The translations under genes were made by a program, and so were the position numbers. 64,000 bases of DNA from Anisodus tanguticus (taxonomy: Eukaryota; Streptophyta; Magnoliopsida; Solanales; Solanaceae). Below are positions 42,988 through 54,298 of the stretch, one piece after another. Position 1 is the stretch's first letter. The number at the start of each line of letters is the position of its first letter. A model generated the notes under the pieces. The model searched no databases and was not told where the DNA came from. It was given only the letters and a program-made list of their open reading frames with translations. The stretch is from positions 27,180,501 to 27,244,500 of the forward strand of contig CM067539.1 in assembly GCA_034509755.1 (NCBI GenBank), read 5' to 3'.

Positions 42988-44411
42988 ATTTCTTCCTGAG
43001 ATGTTATTAAGTGTTTTTGCCATATTGCTAGGTAGTGTACTGGTGCCAAGCGTCCTAAATTACTATTATTTGTCATCTCTACTATCTCTTCATTTGTCTC
43101 TCAGTGCGTGCTTCACTTAATGAGTATCATTGGCGGATTTTTGGTTTGCACTTTGGATATGAAAAACAGTTCACCAAAAAAATTTGAAGTCGAATGATGT
43201 ATTAACAATTTAGGGCGTCTACATTCTAGTTCTTGATTATTTCAGACATCCATTACACAGCTCAACTCACCTTCTGAATCTCATTCTAAGGGAACTTGAT
43301 GTTAGACTCTCTTGCCAGATTTTGGAGGATAAGCCTGACTTATCAAGATGGTCTCTCAAGTATAAAGCTTTCGGGCATGGCTTGCTCGAAATATGCAGGT
43401 AAAATCCCCCTTCAGTAAGCACTTCCCTGATTATGTTTCTTTGATTCTAAACCTTGGCTTTCATGCATAATTTGGTATTGCTACTCAGTTTTTTATTCTG
43501 TTTTACAGCCTACCCCAAACCAGAAGATCCACTGGAGATCTCTGGAGGGCCTTCCTAACAGGTATTATGCATCCTAGTTTCTTTTTGGTTGATATCTAAA
43601 CAGCACATGTAACTGTGAGATGTATCATCATACTGAAAGTCGTACAGATTTATTTTCTTCCATCAGACCAATAGACCATAGATAAAAGATTATTCGTTCT
43701 CTGTAGATTCAAACTAGTCATCAGTTTCGTGATGAATTCCTTATTCAAATTGCAGGGGAGCTGTGCGATTTTCCCCCAAAGGTCCATCATCCTGCGTCAT
43801 AGAAGTGAGAATTTTACTTAACATAACAACTCTATCCTTTTCCTTTAGACTTCAACTTACCTTTCTTAAACATTAATTTCTACGACAAATACTTATGGGA
43901 TAATCTTGGAAAATCCACATGCAGGAAGGGGCATTAAACCTTTTTCATCTTTTCTTCTCCTAGTTTCTTATAGGCAGCCACACAAAATTGAGAATGTGTT
44001 GACAGAAATTGCTATATGCTTTTGGTCTTTGACTGCTCCAAATTGATTAGTCCTTCTCCATTTTTCAGCTTACAGTTTCATATGAAGTGCCTCAGCTGTT
44101 GGTTCCAGTGGCATCAGTAAGCACTCTTAACTCCTATATTAGAAGTCGTAATTCACATCAGTTTTCCCTAAAAGTATCATCCCAACCTTGCTTGGGCAGT
44201 TATTGCCTAGCGTATACAAAATTTCCTCGAATAATGATATTGCAGATTCGTTGTGATAGCAGAGTATGATTTTCATGTTTGAATTTATAATACTTTCACT
44301 TTTTCATCTATTGTCCAGGCATTGAAACCATTTCTTGAAAACCTGCTGGCACGAGGGTTGGAACGCTTTGCAACATTTGGTAAGAGCTACTCAGTTGACA
44401 CGCCTAAATGA

Positions 44412-45526
44412 TGTATAAACTAAATTCATGCCAGTAATGGCTTCTCTATGCCTCACTTTTTAAAAATCACAGAGAATTTAAAAAGAATTGTACAATTATG
44501 GGGACATTTGAAGGTGCAAAAGATGAACACTTAATTCTTAGATATTGTACCGTATATAAAACCATCGAGAAATTAACTGTATTTGGGAGCCAAAGCGGTA
44601 GTTAGGCTTTTTGAAGCTGGGAAATATGCCCAAGACATGCTCAGCCATATGCTGGGAAAGAATTCCAAGTTCCAGGGGAAAGAGGCGCTACAGTATCCAT
44701 TGGCCCTATGGCGGGCCAATGGATCATCTAGCTGCATGCAATCTTATTATGGGCTTACAGACCACCTGCTGCCTGGTCATCCGTAGTTTATTGCCGGAGT
44801 TAAATTGCAGACTTCTTCAATTGATAGCTCCCATTCACATCATATTACATCAGACTAAAGACACCAGGTAGTCCAAGAAACCCTTCCCGACATGGATAAA
44901 GAGACTCCAATATCTTCTTTGATTGTGCAACTTCCGGTTGTGCTTCTGCCCTTACATAAATGGTACACCTATTTCAGCCGGTTCAGGTATTGGCATGGTT
45001 AGAGTCGAGAGCCATTGCATGTGCCAAGACGCAGGTTACATTGTCATTGTAAATTTTTATTACACATTAGGAGAAGGAACGAATTAGCCCTTCAACAAGA
45101 ACTGCGAGGGAAGGTAAGGAGTAGCAATACTAGTTTGTTGTTGAACGAGAATTCAAAGGATGGCTTTTTCTGCACCGTGTCCACTTAAAATCCATTTCGC
45201 TAGCACCATCGATAAAGGAGAGGTTTGTTGCAGTCTTGTTATTATAACGAGCAAAAAGTACTAGTATTTCATTACATACAACTAATAGAATGAGTTACAC
45301 AAACATGGCCATACGCTAACAGCAGCCATAATAAACTAAAAGTCAGTGTAGCTCCCGGCTCGCTAACCAATTGTATGTACGACATCCACCCAAATACAAC
45401 AGCAAGAAAAGATGACATCACTACCAAAACTATAGCTGCTACGTTGTCACCGCCATCAATGGCTCCCATTGTTATCTAACCAGCTCTGCAAGCTATACAA
45501 GGCTTCTGCAGAGAAGCTACAGCTCC
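44412..45526. other. Region between the two convergent genes
   Basis: Holds the likely 3' UTRs of the cyclase relic (+) and the PP2C gene (-). A 67-codon frame at 44583-44786 (+) and a hydrophobic 65-codon frame at 45272-45469 (-) are present; the latter is listed separately. No other feature is seen. Confidence 0.45.
45272..45469 (-). CDS. Small hydrophobic protein frame (uncertain)
   Basis: A 65-residue frame with two hydrophobic stretches (about residues 10-30, AAIVLVVMSSFLAVVFGW, and 41-58, LTFSLLWLLLAYGHVCVT). It starts 58 bases beyond the PP2C stop codon in the same direction, so it could simply be 3' UTR of that gene. I do not recognise a family. If real, it would be a two-pass membrane peptide. 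Confidence 0.25.
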   Translation of the reverse strand: MGAIDGGDNVAAIVLVVMSSFLAVVFGWMSYIQLVSEPGATLTFSLLWLLLAYGHVCVTHSISCM

Positions 45527-45610
45527 TTAAATCTCCTTTGGACGCATTGGCGATACCTCTCCATGATCAGGGGAAGTAAAACAAACAATTATTACAGTAA
45601 GATTGTCAAA

Positions 45611-45722
45611 AGTAACTGCTTGTTGACTTGACATGACAAGGTCCTTAGCACACTGTTCAGGATCATCATGCCTTCTTAGCCCCCGACGCACTAGAGTAAC
45701 TGCTTGTTGACTTGACATGACA
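45611..45722 (-). repeat. 28-bp exact duplication within the PP2C last exon
   Basis: agtaactgcttgttgacttg plus acatgaca occurs at 45611-45638 and 45695-45722. Both copies are read in the same frame and encode VMSSQQAVT. The first (N-terminal) copy is in its normal family position after CDGIWD; the second occupies a position where family members usually have a different helix before FDNLTV. Confidence 0.9.
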
Positions 45723-47898
45723 TCCCAGATCCCATCACAACCAATTATAAGGAATTCATCCTCCTCCGTCAGAACAATCTGTCGAAATTCTGGCTCTGCA
45801 ATCAGAGGAGAGGCAGAGCCACGAGGCAGCTTCATGTCCCAGTCCCCCAAGGCCCTGGTCACTGATAGTATACCATTCAGATAGCCATCATCAATAAATC
45901 CACCTAAATCTTCAACACGCCTCCTCTGATGGATAAAGCCTAAAACACAACAGGGTATCATTTAGACAACAATTATACAAATATATGTACAAAGCTATGT
46001 AATCGTTTCATTGAACAACCAAGTCAACTCCAGTGCCCATTCCCCCAGCAACTTTCTTGTAAAATCAACATTTACGGTTCAAAACTTGGTAAAGCACAGT
46101 TTAGCAAATTCAGATACACAGACCATTTCTTTTCACTCATATATCAAACAGCATCCTTAGGTAAGGCGTAAGTAACTCATGACATGTACTTGGATAGTTG
46201 GACAATTCAATACTATTAGCTGTGCAAGGAGTGTTTAACGTCAAGGACATAAAAGGTTCGGAAGAAGAGACAAAAGCAACAAAACTATGCGTGTGAGTAC
46301 ACCATGACTGTTTTTCTATAGGAAGGAGAGGTCATTAATAGGTGCATCCGAATGAATCACGACCTTACCTTCCCAATACAAGAGCTGTCAGTGCAGTGGT
46401 TCCAGAAGAACTGCTAACATTGCAGTCATCAGCTAAAGCAAGGTCAGCCAGAAGAAATCCTTTCCTAAGAGAGCTCTCCACCCCTTCTAGAAATGCATCA
46501 TCAACTTCTGAAGTCTCTGGGAAATTGGTGTCTCTGAAGAATAATCTGAGTACATTTTTTGTCACATAAGCTGCAGCTTCCGGTCCTCCATGGCCATCAA
46601 ATACCTATAAAACTAAATGTTAGACAAGCTTTGCCTTTGAAAATGCACAGGGCTAAACAAAACATATGCAAATAACTAACAGTTACCCCATAGAAATCAC
46701 TGGGCTTCCGAAACCTCATGAGTGAGCCAAGATGTGCAGATAGATCGTCTATCCTTATATGCTCGTCTTCCATAAACCTACGTGGGCCAGTATCAGCAAA
46801 GCTACCTGAGCGAATGCTAGGAGTGAATTGCAAAATTGTTGTCTCTGGGGATTTGACATCCTGAAAGAAAGGTCTGTCAGACCACCACCAAGAAAAAGAA
46901 AAACTGCCACCAATTACAATTAATAATTTTGCAGGGGAGAGTGAACATTGAGCAAAAGGCACATCAGCTGAATATACTCAATTTTGAAAAACAAAAGGCC
47001 CAAATAATGGAAGGGGTTTGCACATGAATTCTTCTAAGCGTCTTTAAGTTAGTATATTATATAAAAGACATTTAATTATTTAGCTTATTAAAAAAACACA
47101 TTTAACTGGTATCAACGTCTTTTTTTCACATGTGGAAGCTGACGAGCAGTTATCTAGCATGATTTCAGGTTAACTACTTCTGATGATAACACTTGAATGA
47201 TACAATTGCTTTTGAAAATCAAGCAACTTCATCCCAAACCTCTGAATTCTCAAACTCTTCGAAGTGTTCGAAAGTTTGTCAATCTAGACAGAAGCTTAAA
47301 ATGTCTTGGCATGAACATTAACCAAAGATGATAATGGAACTGAAAAGGTTACAAATCTAAGAGAAAAAGTCTCATTTTTCATAATGTTTTATAACTTGTT
47401 CCAAGCCATCAGCTTTAATTGCCACTGTCCGCATGGTGTTACCTAATCATGGATCACATTTTGGTTCATGGAACTGGAATTTTTTTGGATTCCCTGCCTA
47501 GCTTGATATGCTATTTGCTAAGGTAGGCTTATTAAGATCATCCATCTTTTTTTTTGGTAAGGTAAAAGTAAGATCATCCATCTATATATACTTAAAGTAC
47601 CTTGATTATATTAATAATTTTTCTTAAATATAATTTTAATGGACTATAGTAGTATAGTTACTAAAAAAAGATAATCGGAATCTCATTTTCTCTTAGTTGA
47701 GTTGGTTAAAGACTTGCTACTAACAGCTTACTGGAAATTTGTTCTCCGAAGGAGAACAGTGAATTAATGTAACTCATCATTCCCCCTCCCCCTAGCCCCC
47801 CACCCCCACCCAAAAAAAAAGTGAATCGGTCCCTCCTCCTTGTCCCGCTTTTTAATCCCTCTTTGCCACCCTCTTTCTTTAAACATAGCCACATTCCA

Positions 47899-48775
47899 GC
47901 CAAATCTAGTTACCAAGTTATCACAACTCGCATCAGACAAGTTAGTTTATTTGGTTGGGAGGACTCAACTAGTTCTCAACTATTCAGACTACCTTAACAA
48001 CTAAATGCTATAATCCGTACATTGCAAAAGCCAATTAAATTCTGGATTTCCAGTCTACATTGGTCAAAGGCAAGTTTCCAACAGTAAACACTTTCAATGT
48101 GGCTGGGTACACAGATCCACCTAGAGATTCATTTAAATATAAGAGGATGCATCTTCTCTGACCACCAAGAGATACTTTACTTACACATGTTTGTGTAAAT
48201 GGGATCCTCCCAAATTTTATGTGGAATATTTTTGCTTGAGCATCACGCTTACATTATTAACTATACCTAGCAATAGCGTTAACTATAAAACCCTCAACCT
48301 TAACATTAAGCAACTTAACAGCTTAAAGGAATTTGCATCCAAAGGAGATCGACACATGACAGCCAAATCAAGCTACCACTTGACCACAACCCGCATCAGA
48401 CGAGAAACACAGTTAGTTTATTTGGTTGGGAGGATTCAACTAGTTCTCAATTATTCAGTCTGCCTTAGCAACTAAAGGCTATAATCAGTACTTTGCGAAA
48501 GCCAATTAAGCTCTGTATTTCCACTCTACATTGATCAGTGCCCTTTTTCCAACATAGAGTAAACGCTTCCAATGTGGCTGGCTAAACAGATTAACCTAGA
48601 GATTCATCGTAAATGTGAAAGTGGATGTATCTTCTTTGACCACCAAGAAATATTTTCCTACTGTTTGTGTAAATGGGATATTCCAGAATTTTATGTGAAT
48701 ACTTTTGCCTGAGCGTCATGCTTATGTTATTAACTATACTTAACAATAACCGTTAACTATAAAACCCTCAAGCTT
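47899..48775. repeat. Imperfect tandem duplication of about 400 bp
   Basis: Copies 47899-48300 and 48361-48775 share long ordered words such as gttagtttatttggttggga, caatgtggctgg and tgtttgtgtaaatgggat, with many substitutions and small indels. They may be a local duplication or two copies of one transposon. Confidence 0.8.
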
Positions 48776-49336
48776 ATCTCCTTTTCTTGAACCCGTTTAT
48801 GGAAAGAAAAGACTAGGTAAATAAGAGGCCTTAAACCATTTCATTTAGATAGTTGCTCATCATGGCACCTACTCAGGCAACCATAAAACTCTCAAGCTTA
48901 ACAAAAAGAACTTGCTTGAAATTTTCTTTTTTTCTGACTAGTTCTCTCTTCAGACTTACCTTAAACCTTTTCTGCTCATCCAATGATACTTGTCCAATAC
49001 TTATGAACTCCTAATAGTTTATCAGAATTGACGAGACTAAAAATTAGATAACACCAATACCTTTAAACCAGGAGCGGGGGAGAGTATTAGTTACGGGTTT
49101 GGATGAACCCAATAACTTATGTTTAGACCCTATATTTGTATTAGGAAATCAATTAAATATGTATAAATATTTAGTTGTGAACCCAGTAACAATGACGACT
49201 ATGGGTTCAGTGGCAAGTTCAGAACCCAAAAAATCTAAATTCTGGCTCCGCCTCTGCTTCAAAAAGGCACATGTCATAAGTAAATATATTCACGAGGGTC
49301 ATGCTTAGAGAATCATTCCATTATAATATCCATTGT

Positions 49337-49610
49337 GATGATGCAGCAAATAAGCTTATATAAGTGTTGAAACCCTAAAATTCATATGTTTGATTGATTA
49401 GATTCTGATAATTGTGGCAAAACGATATAACATACTACATGAGCTAACACCAATAAGCTTATAGCACAAGCGTAGAAAACAATTCAAATCAATCCATTGT
49501 GATGCAGCAAATAAGCTTATATAAGCTGTTGAAACCCTAAAATTCATATGTTTGATTGTTCTAGTAATTGTGGCAAAACAATATAACATACCACATGAGC
49601 TAATACACTA
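49337..49610. repeat. Direct duplication of about 110 bp
   Basis: Copies 49337-49452 and 49499-49610 share gcagcaaataagcttatata, tgttgaaaccctaaaattca and aattgtggcaaaac, with a few differences. Spacing is about 160 bp. Confidence 0.85.
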
Positions 49611-50939
49611 AAGTCCTAAAGGTGTCATCTTTTTCTTTTATTAAGTTCAGAGATGAAATCAAGATGTAACGCACGCAATTGGACAAATCCAGCCTGCCCT
49701 AATTTTCCAAAGATAATAGAAAACAAAATATGAAGATGCATAAAACAAACATCAACTGCTAATTTCCACCAAATAAATAATCTGTATCTATTCCGCTTTA
49801 TTAGGCCCATTTTATCCCAAAAAAATACTGACCAAATCAGAACAACAGAGGGAACATCCAATACAGGGATGGTATGTTGAAGTTGAACCATAACTTCAGC
49901 TTCAGCTCCCATCTTTACCACATTATTATAACAAAACAACTGAATTTCTTGATGGGTGTTGTCTATAAAGATGCTACTTTCTCTCTCTCTCTCAAGAAAT
50001 AAGATTCAATAGAGGAATAAGCGAAACAAAATTCTGATAAGCTGTAATGTAATTCAAGTGCTGTATATAGAAATGAGAAAAGGGGGAAACAGCTGTTAGC
50101 CCGTAAAAACTAAAAAGTCGTGGGGAAATGATTTTCTTCAATTATGAGAATTAAGGGGGATATTATATATAACCCCAATCAGTAATACATATTTTTGTTT
50201 AAACCAACTATAAAATTAGTAATTGAAACCCAAAAAAAAACTTAGTATTGTATAATCATATTCAACTATAACCGACAAATTTTTTCCCGAATTTCAAAAT
50301 AGTAGCCCATTCATTTAGTCAAAATAGTAACACATCCAATTTTCTTTTTCTTTTTCTTTTTTGGTTATTGGATTGAATGAGTGCGAATTAGTATTGTTGG
50401 AATTGGTTAAAAACACCTAGATGATGTTGTATACAAAAAGTTTGAGAAACATTAGAGGTGATTATGAGTGTGTTTGGTAGGAAGAAAAATAAGTTTGATT
50501 TCTTACTTATTTTCTAGTGTTTGGTAAGTAAACAAAAAATTAATATTTTTTTAAGAACATTAATATATAATATAGGAAAATACTATGCAGGTAGGATGGG
50601 GTGGCGAGTGAGAGGTTTGGGGGTGGCATGCTCAAGGGGTCGGGGATTTGGTTGGGGTGGAGAGGAGACAATGAACTTGAAATGACACTTGTGGAACTTA
50701 TTTTTCCTACTTTCATTAGAGAGGTCACTTTCCTTATTTTTAAGAAACTTGTTTTCTTAGAGAAGTGTTTTTCAAAATATTTTGACCAATCAAGCATGAG
50801 AAAATTAAAAAAGTATTTTCCTCATACCAAACAAACCCTAGGAGTAAAAAATCAGATTAAAAATGTCTCTACAAATATGTATATCACACACATATTTTCA
50901 TGACATCATTGCAACATGTGTATATCATGCATAACTATA

Positions 50940-50941
<2 letters not shown>

Positions 50942-50978
<37 letters not shown>
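50942..50978. repeat. (TA)n microsatellite
   Basis: About 18 uninterrupted TA dinucleotides. Confidence 0.95.
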
Positions 50979-50980
<2 letters not shown>

Positions 50981-53337
50981 CTTTCATGGATACACAAATA
51001 TACATGATATAACAAATATATAATGGGATATATACTAATATACATGGGATATACGAGAGATATAATTTGGACACACATATGGAGTCGTCTTCAACCTTAA
51101 GGGTTTCAATTTGAAATTTAGCTCAAAATCCGCCTCAATTTGTCTCCAAAACACCTCCAAAGTTGATATTCAAGCTCCTGAAGATATTTCCAACAAAATT
51201 CAATACCATCCGATCAAAATCAGAGTCCTTATTTATATGAATAAATGAAGATTTGACAATATTTTTCGATGCATCTCTTCTTCCCGTCGTTGCTTCAAAT
51301 TTTCAAGAGAAGTCTCTTAGAAATTCACCTACTTCAATGTTTGGAATTCTGAAAAAAAAAACCAAACAAACCTTATCAATTTCACCCTAAAAATTCGGGT
51401 ATAACGCTAGAAAGATTTGGTGGGAAACTTAAGAAATTGGTGAAAGAGAGGGGGGGGGGGGATTTGAAAATTTAAAGTTATTTCACAAATGAATTATGAA
51501 ACATCAATTTTTTAACTTAAAAATAAATATGACTATCGGGTGTCAATTTCGTTAACATGAACCGTTTTATAAGATTTAGTAGGTCAAGTTATCATACTGA
51601 CCAAAATTTCTATTTTTTTCTTCTCTCCTTGGATATAATATAGTTAATCTGAATGCACGTTTTTTATTTTTCAAAACTCGGATTAACACTTATAATTAAT
51701 AGTTGAAGAATACCATTTATCCTACGCATAATAATTTTGATGTTTTTTTTTTTGAAAAAGATAAACTTATTCCTTAATATTTTGTCTTTGTATCATACGT
51801 TAGATTCGGAATATATAAGATACTCCGCTCTATATTAGTTGGGTTCTGAGATTTTTGAATTCTTCTTAAAAGATATTTAATAACTTTAGTTATAAGAGCA
51901 CTTGTTTAAATTATTTTTTATATCTCTTTAACAATCTCACTTCATTAATTTAATTTAATTTTTTAAATTAAACATTTTTATGGATATAATTTGTCAAATA
52001 TATTAGAGATATATTAATTCACACCTCAAAACTATGCACATATAGATTCAAGAATAATAATTTGACCTTTAAAAATGCGGATCCAGAATTTGAACCCATA
52101 GTTCAGAACGATGTTGAACTCACTATCATATAAGTTATAGAGTTCAAAATTTAATATTTATAAATATTTAATAAATTTCTTAACACAAATATATTATTTG
52201 AATAAAATTATTGATTTGGTTGAACCGATAGTTCACGAATAAGTTCAGATTGAATTGATAATTCTGCTTCTTTTCTTTCTTCTTACAAAGATGAACATGC
52301 AAATAAAATATTTATGTCAAACGCGTTAATAATTTGTCATTCCACAATCATCCAAATAAAATATTTACACAAGTGATGAAACTATAAAACATTCCTGGCA
52401 ACAAAAGCGTTAAGGCCGGGAAATTAACAAGACAAAATATTGTAAAATCATGTCCAAAAGAAAGCATTTACACAATCATAAGAAAAACTGAAAAGTAGTC
52501 ACCTTAAAAATTAACAAGTCCAAATTTAGTAAAAGTATGTCCAAATTGATCCTACTACTAACACTCCATTAATTTTAATTTATGTAAATCTATTTGCTAA
52601 ACACAAAATTTAAGAAAGAAATGAAGACTTTCGAAACATTTGATCTTAAAAATGTCATCACAATTATTTGATTATAAGACTTTTAAAACTTGTGATTTTA
52701 AATATGTTACTATATCATTTGCATGGCTATAAAAGCTTGTGATTGAAGATGAAATAGAAAGTTTAATTAGATTCTTTGGGGCTTTAAAAAGAGATCTTAC
52801 TTTTCTAAAGAGACTAAAAAGAAATAGGTTCTCATAATTGAAATAACTGGAGTAGTTCATATTAAAGTCAACCATTACTTAGTTCCTATAGACTCTATGC
52901 AATTTAAGTAAACAATATAATTATGTTTAAAATTAAAATGTTAGTTGGAATGTGATTGTTGTTTTTGATTTTTTTTCTTTGATGAATCTTTTTTTCTTCT
53001 TCCAAAATTGAATCGAGATATGAAAGAACCTATATCCTTATCTGGTTTTCTCTATCCACTAAATTAGCCTAATTATATTCAATTTTTTTTTTTTGGATTT
53101 CTTAACATTATCAAGTTTAAATTATGAATTCAGTTTTAGCAATTGTTTATGTTAGAAATATAATTTGAATGTTCTAGAATTATCAGGTGCATGTTGGTGT
53201 TAGCCATGACTTTTAGAATACCTAGGTGCATGGATTTTATGTTATCTAAGTACATTGTCTTTTGTATTATCTAGGTACATTATTGTGTATTCAAGGGGGC
53301 AAGTTCATACTAGGTGTTTGAAACCATTATTAGGTAT

Positions 53338-53515
53338 GAGTCTAGAAGTGTTCTTTAGATACCTATAAATACCTCATTTGTATTGATGTTATGTAGGAGT
53401 GGAGTTTTTAATATGATATAAAATGAGCATAATGTTCATCTTCTTCTTCCATCCTCTTTGTGCCCTATAATATTTTCAAAGGCCCGCCTTATATTATCAA
53501 GAGTTTAGTGTTTAT
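53338..53515 (+). repeat. 178-bp repeat, left copy (partner 63108-63285)
   Basis: gagtctagaagtgttcttta ... gagtttagtgtt is found on both sides of the gypsy element, in the same orientation, with roughly ten differences by eye. The pre-insertion site therefore carried this unit twice in tandem, or the unit is a repeat element of its own. Confidence 0.85.
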
Positions 53516-53527
53516 TAGGTATGAGTC

Positions 53528-54197
53528 TGTTAACACTCAAAAGTAATTTAAGTGTTTAGCTGAATTCAGTGACATCCGAACTGTTCCAGAGCCGAATTTA
53601 CACCTAGCCCTCGACTACAAGAACTTCATCGGCTACTAAGACATCTTAGCCGAGTTGTTAGTTAAAGGTACGACTGGGACCCACTCAGATGCAGACGCCT
53701 CAACGACCAAGTCAAAAGGGTTTCCAGACCCCTAGAAGCGGTAACATCCAACAACAGCTAAAAGAAAGTGCCATTATCCGAGCAAGAGGAGTAGAGGGCG
53801 AGAAAATAGGCACCACATCCCCCATAGTCTGCCATTGAACTTAGTGGATTACTTGATGGCTGACATGGGGGGAAGGGGGATCACGTTGTACAATTTTTTC
53901 CCTTTTTTGTACTATAAGTATGATCATTCTTTGTATATACATGACACAACCAATCAATCAAACAACTCAATTTTTATCTATCTTTATCCTTTACTTTACT
54001 GTACTCAACTACATTCATGTTTCTTACCTCTTAGTTTACTCATACCACCGTCCTGACGCTTTCTAGAGTAGTTGGGAAACCCATTGCTGGAAATTAGAGT
54101 TTCGTTTCCAGCCTAAATCACTTAAGTTATGGAATCAATTTGTCTCCCGATACGGTCAGCCGATAAAACGACAGAGAACAGAATTCGGGGGAGAACA
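53528..54197 (+). repeat. 5' LTR of the Tat-like element
   Basis: 670 bp, TG at 53528 to CA at 54197. A TATA-like actataagtatgatc lies near 53911-53925. The next bases, tttggcacgcccaatgggac (54200-54219), are the probable primer binding site, of the TTGGC-type seen in this lineage rather than the initiator-Met type. Confidence 0.92.
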
Positions 54198-54298
54198 AAT
54201 TTGGCACGCCCAATGGGACCATAGGTGAATTAATAGCAAAGTTTAATTCTCCATGTCAGGATCATTCTTGGCGTATGCGCCTAAGGTCCGGTAAGAAA

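Larger units (their letters stand above)
35783..44411 (+). pseudogene. Polyketide cyclase/START-like plastid protein gene, disrupted
   Basis: Six exons are readable from GT-AG borders: 35783-35882, 43319-43398, 43509-43561, 43756-43804, 44069-44116 and 44319-44411. Joined, they follow a plant SRPBCC-fold (polyketide cyclase/dehydrase, lipid transport) protein: VKRLVDVPISVA...CYSDREAIPEWMPFISSVK, ILEDKPDLSRWSLKYKAFG, WLARNMQ, PTPNQKIHWRSLEGLPNR, GAVRFSPKGPSSCVIE, LTVSYEVPQLLVPVAS, ALKPFLENLLARGLERFATF. Lesions: exon 1 has TAG at 35820-35822 where Tyr is expected, and exon 2 has lost about 16 nt between FG and WLARNMQ, shifting the frame. No upstream exon with start codon or transit peptide was found. 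The first intron holds a 6.5-kb copia element and a SINE-like insertion. Exon phases agree with each other. The lesion sizes rest on family comparison from memory. Confidence 0.8.
46861..49832 (-). other. Large first intron of the PP2C gene (if the first exon call is right)
   Basis: No coding exons are recognised. It contains a 400-bp imperfect tandem duplication (47899-48300 and 48361-48775), a 110-bp duplication (49337-49452 and 49499-49610) and polypyrimidine tracts. Otherwise AT-rich. Confidence 0.5.
45527..49912 (-). pseudogene. Protein phosphatase 2C gene, missing an internal exon
   Basis: Minus-strand exons: a probable first exon 49833-49912 (MGAEAEVMVQLQHTIPVLDVP, lower confidence), 46687-46860, 46369-46604 and 45527-45925, all with GT-AG borders. 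The conserved PP2C core is clear: SGSFADTGPRRFMEDEHIRIDDL, VFDGHGGPEAAAYV, SGTTALTALVLG, RRVEDLGGFIDDGYLNGILSVTRALGDWDMK, EFLIIGCDGIWDVMS and FDNLTVIIVCF. Metal-binding Asp residues in MEDE, DGHGG, CDGIWD and DN are retained. The exon that should encode the VANAGDCRAVL...QDHRP segment is absent between 46369 and 45925, and direct splicing of the flanking exons would shift the frame. The last exon also holds an internally copied 28-bp patch. Plant PP2Cs are Ser/Thr phosphatases in stress and hormone signalling. An assembly gap instead of true loss cannot be excluded. Confidence 0.82.
49913..53522. other. AT-rich intergenic DNA
   Basis: Upstream of the PP2C first exon, so it may hold its promoter; a ctctctctct tract lies near 49980-49993. 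A long (TA)n run is at 50942-50978 and a G-run at about 51452-51461. No coding sequence or transposon termini are recognised up to 53.15 kb. From about 53151 (tgttagaaatataat) an LTR-like AT-rich repeat begins, part of which is duplicated beyond the next element. Confidence 0.5.

Noticed and set aside
44583..44871. Frames of 67-86 codons after the cyclase relic
   Set aside because: No recognisable family and located where 3' UTR is expected.
49625..49832. Downstream part of the 104-codon minus-strand frame after the PP2C first exon
   Set aside because: A GTCAGT donor lies after DVPSVVLI; the rest of the frame has no PP2C similarity and is probably intron.
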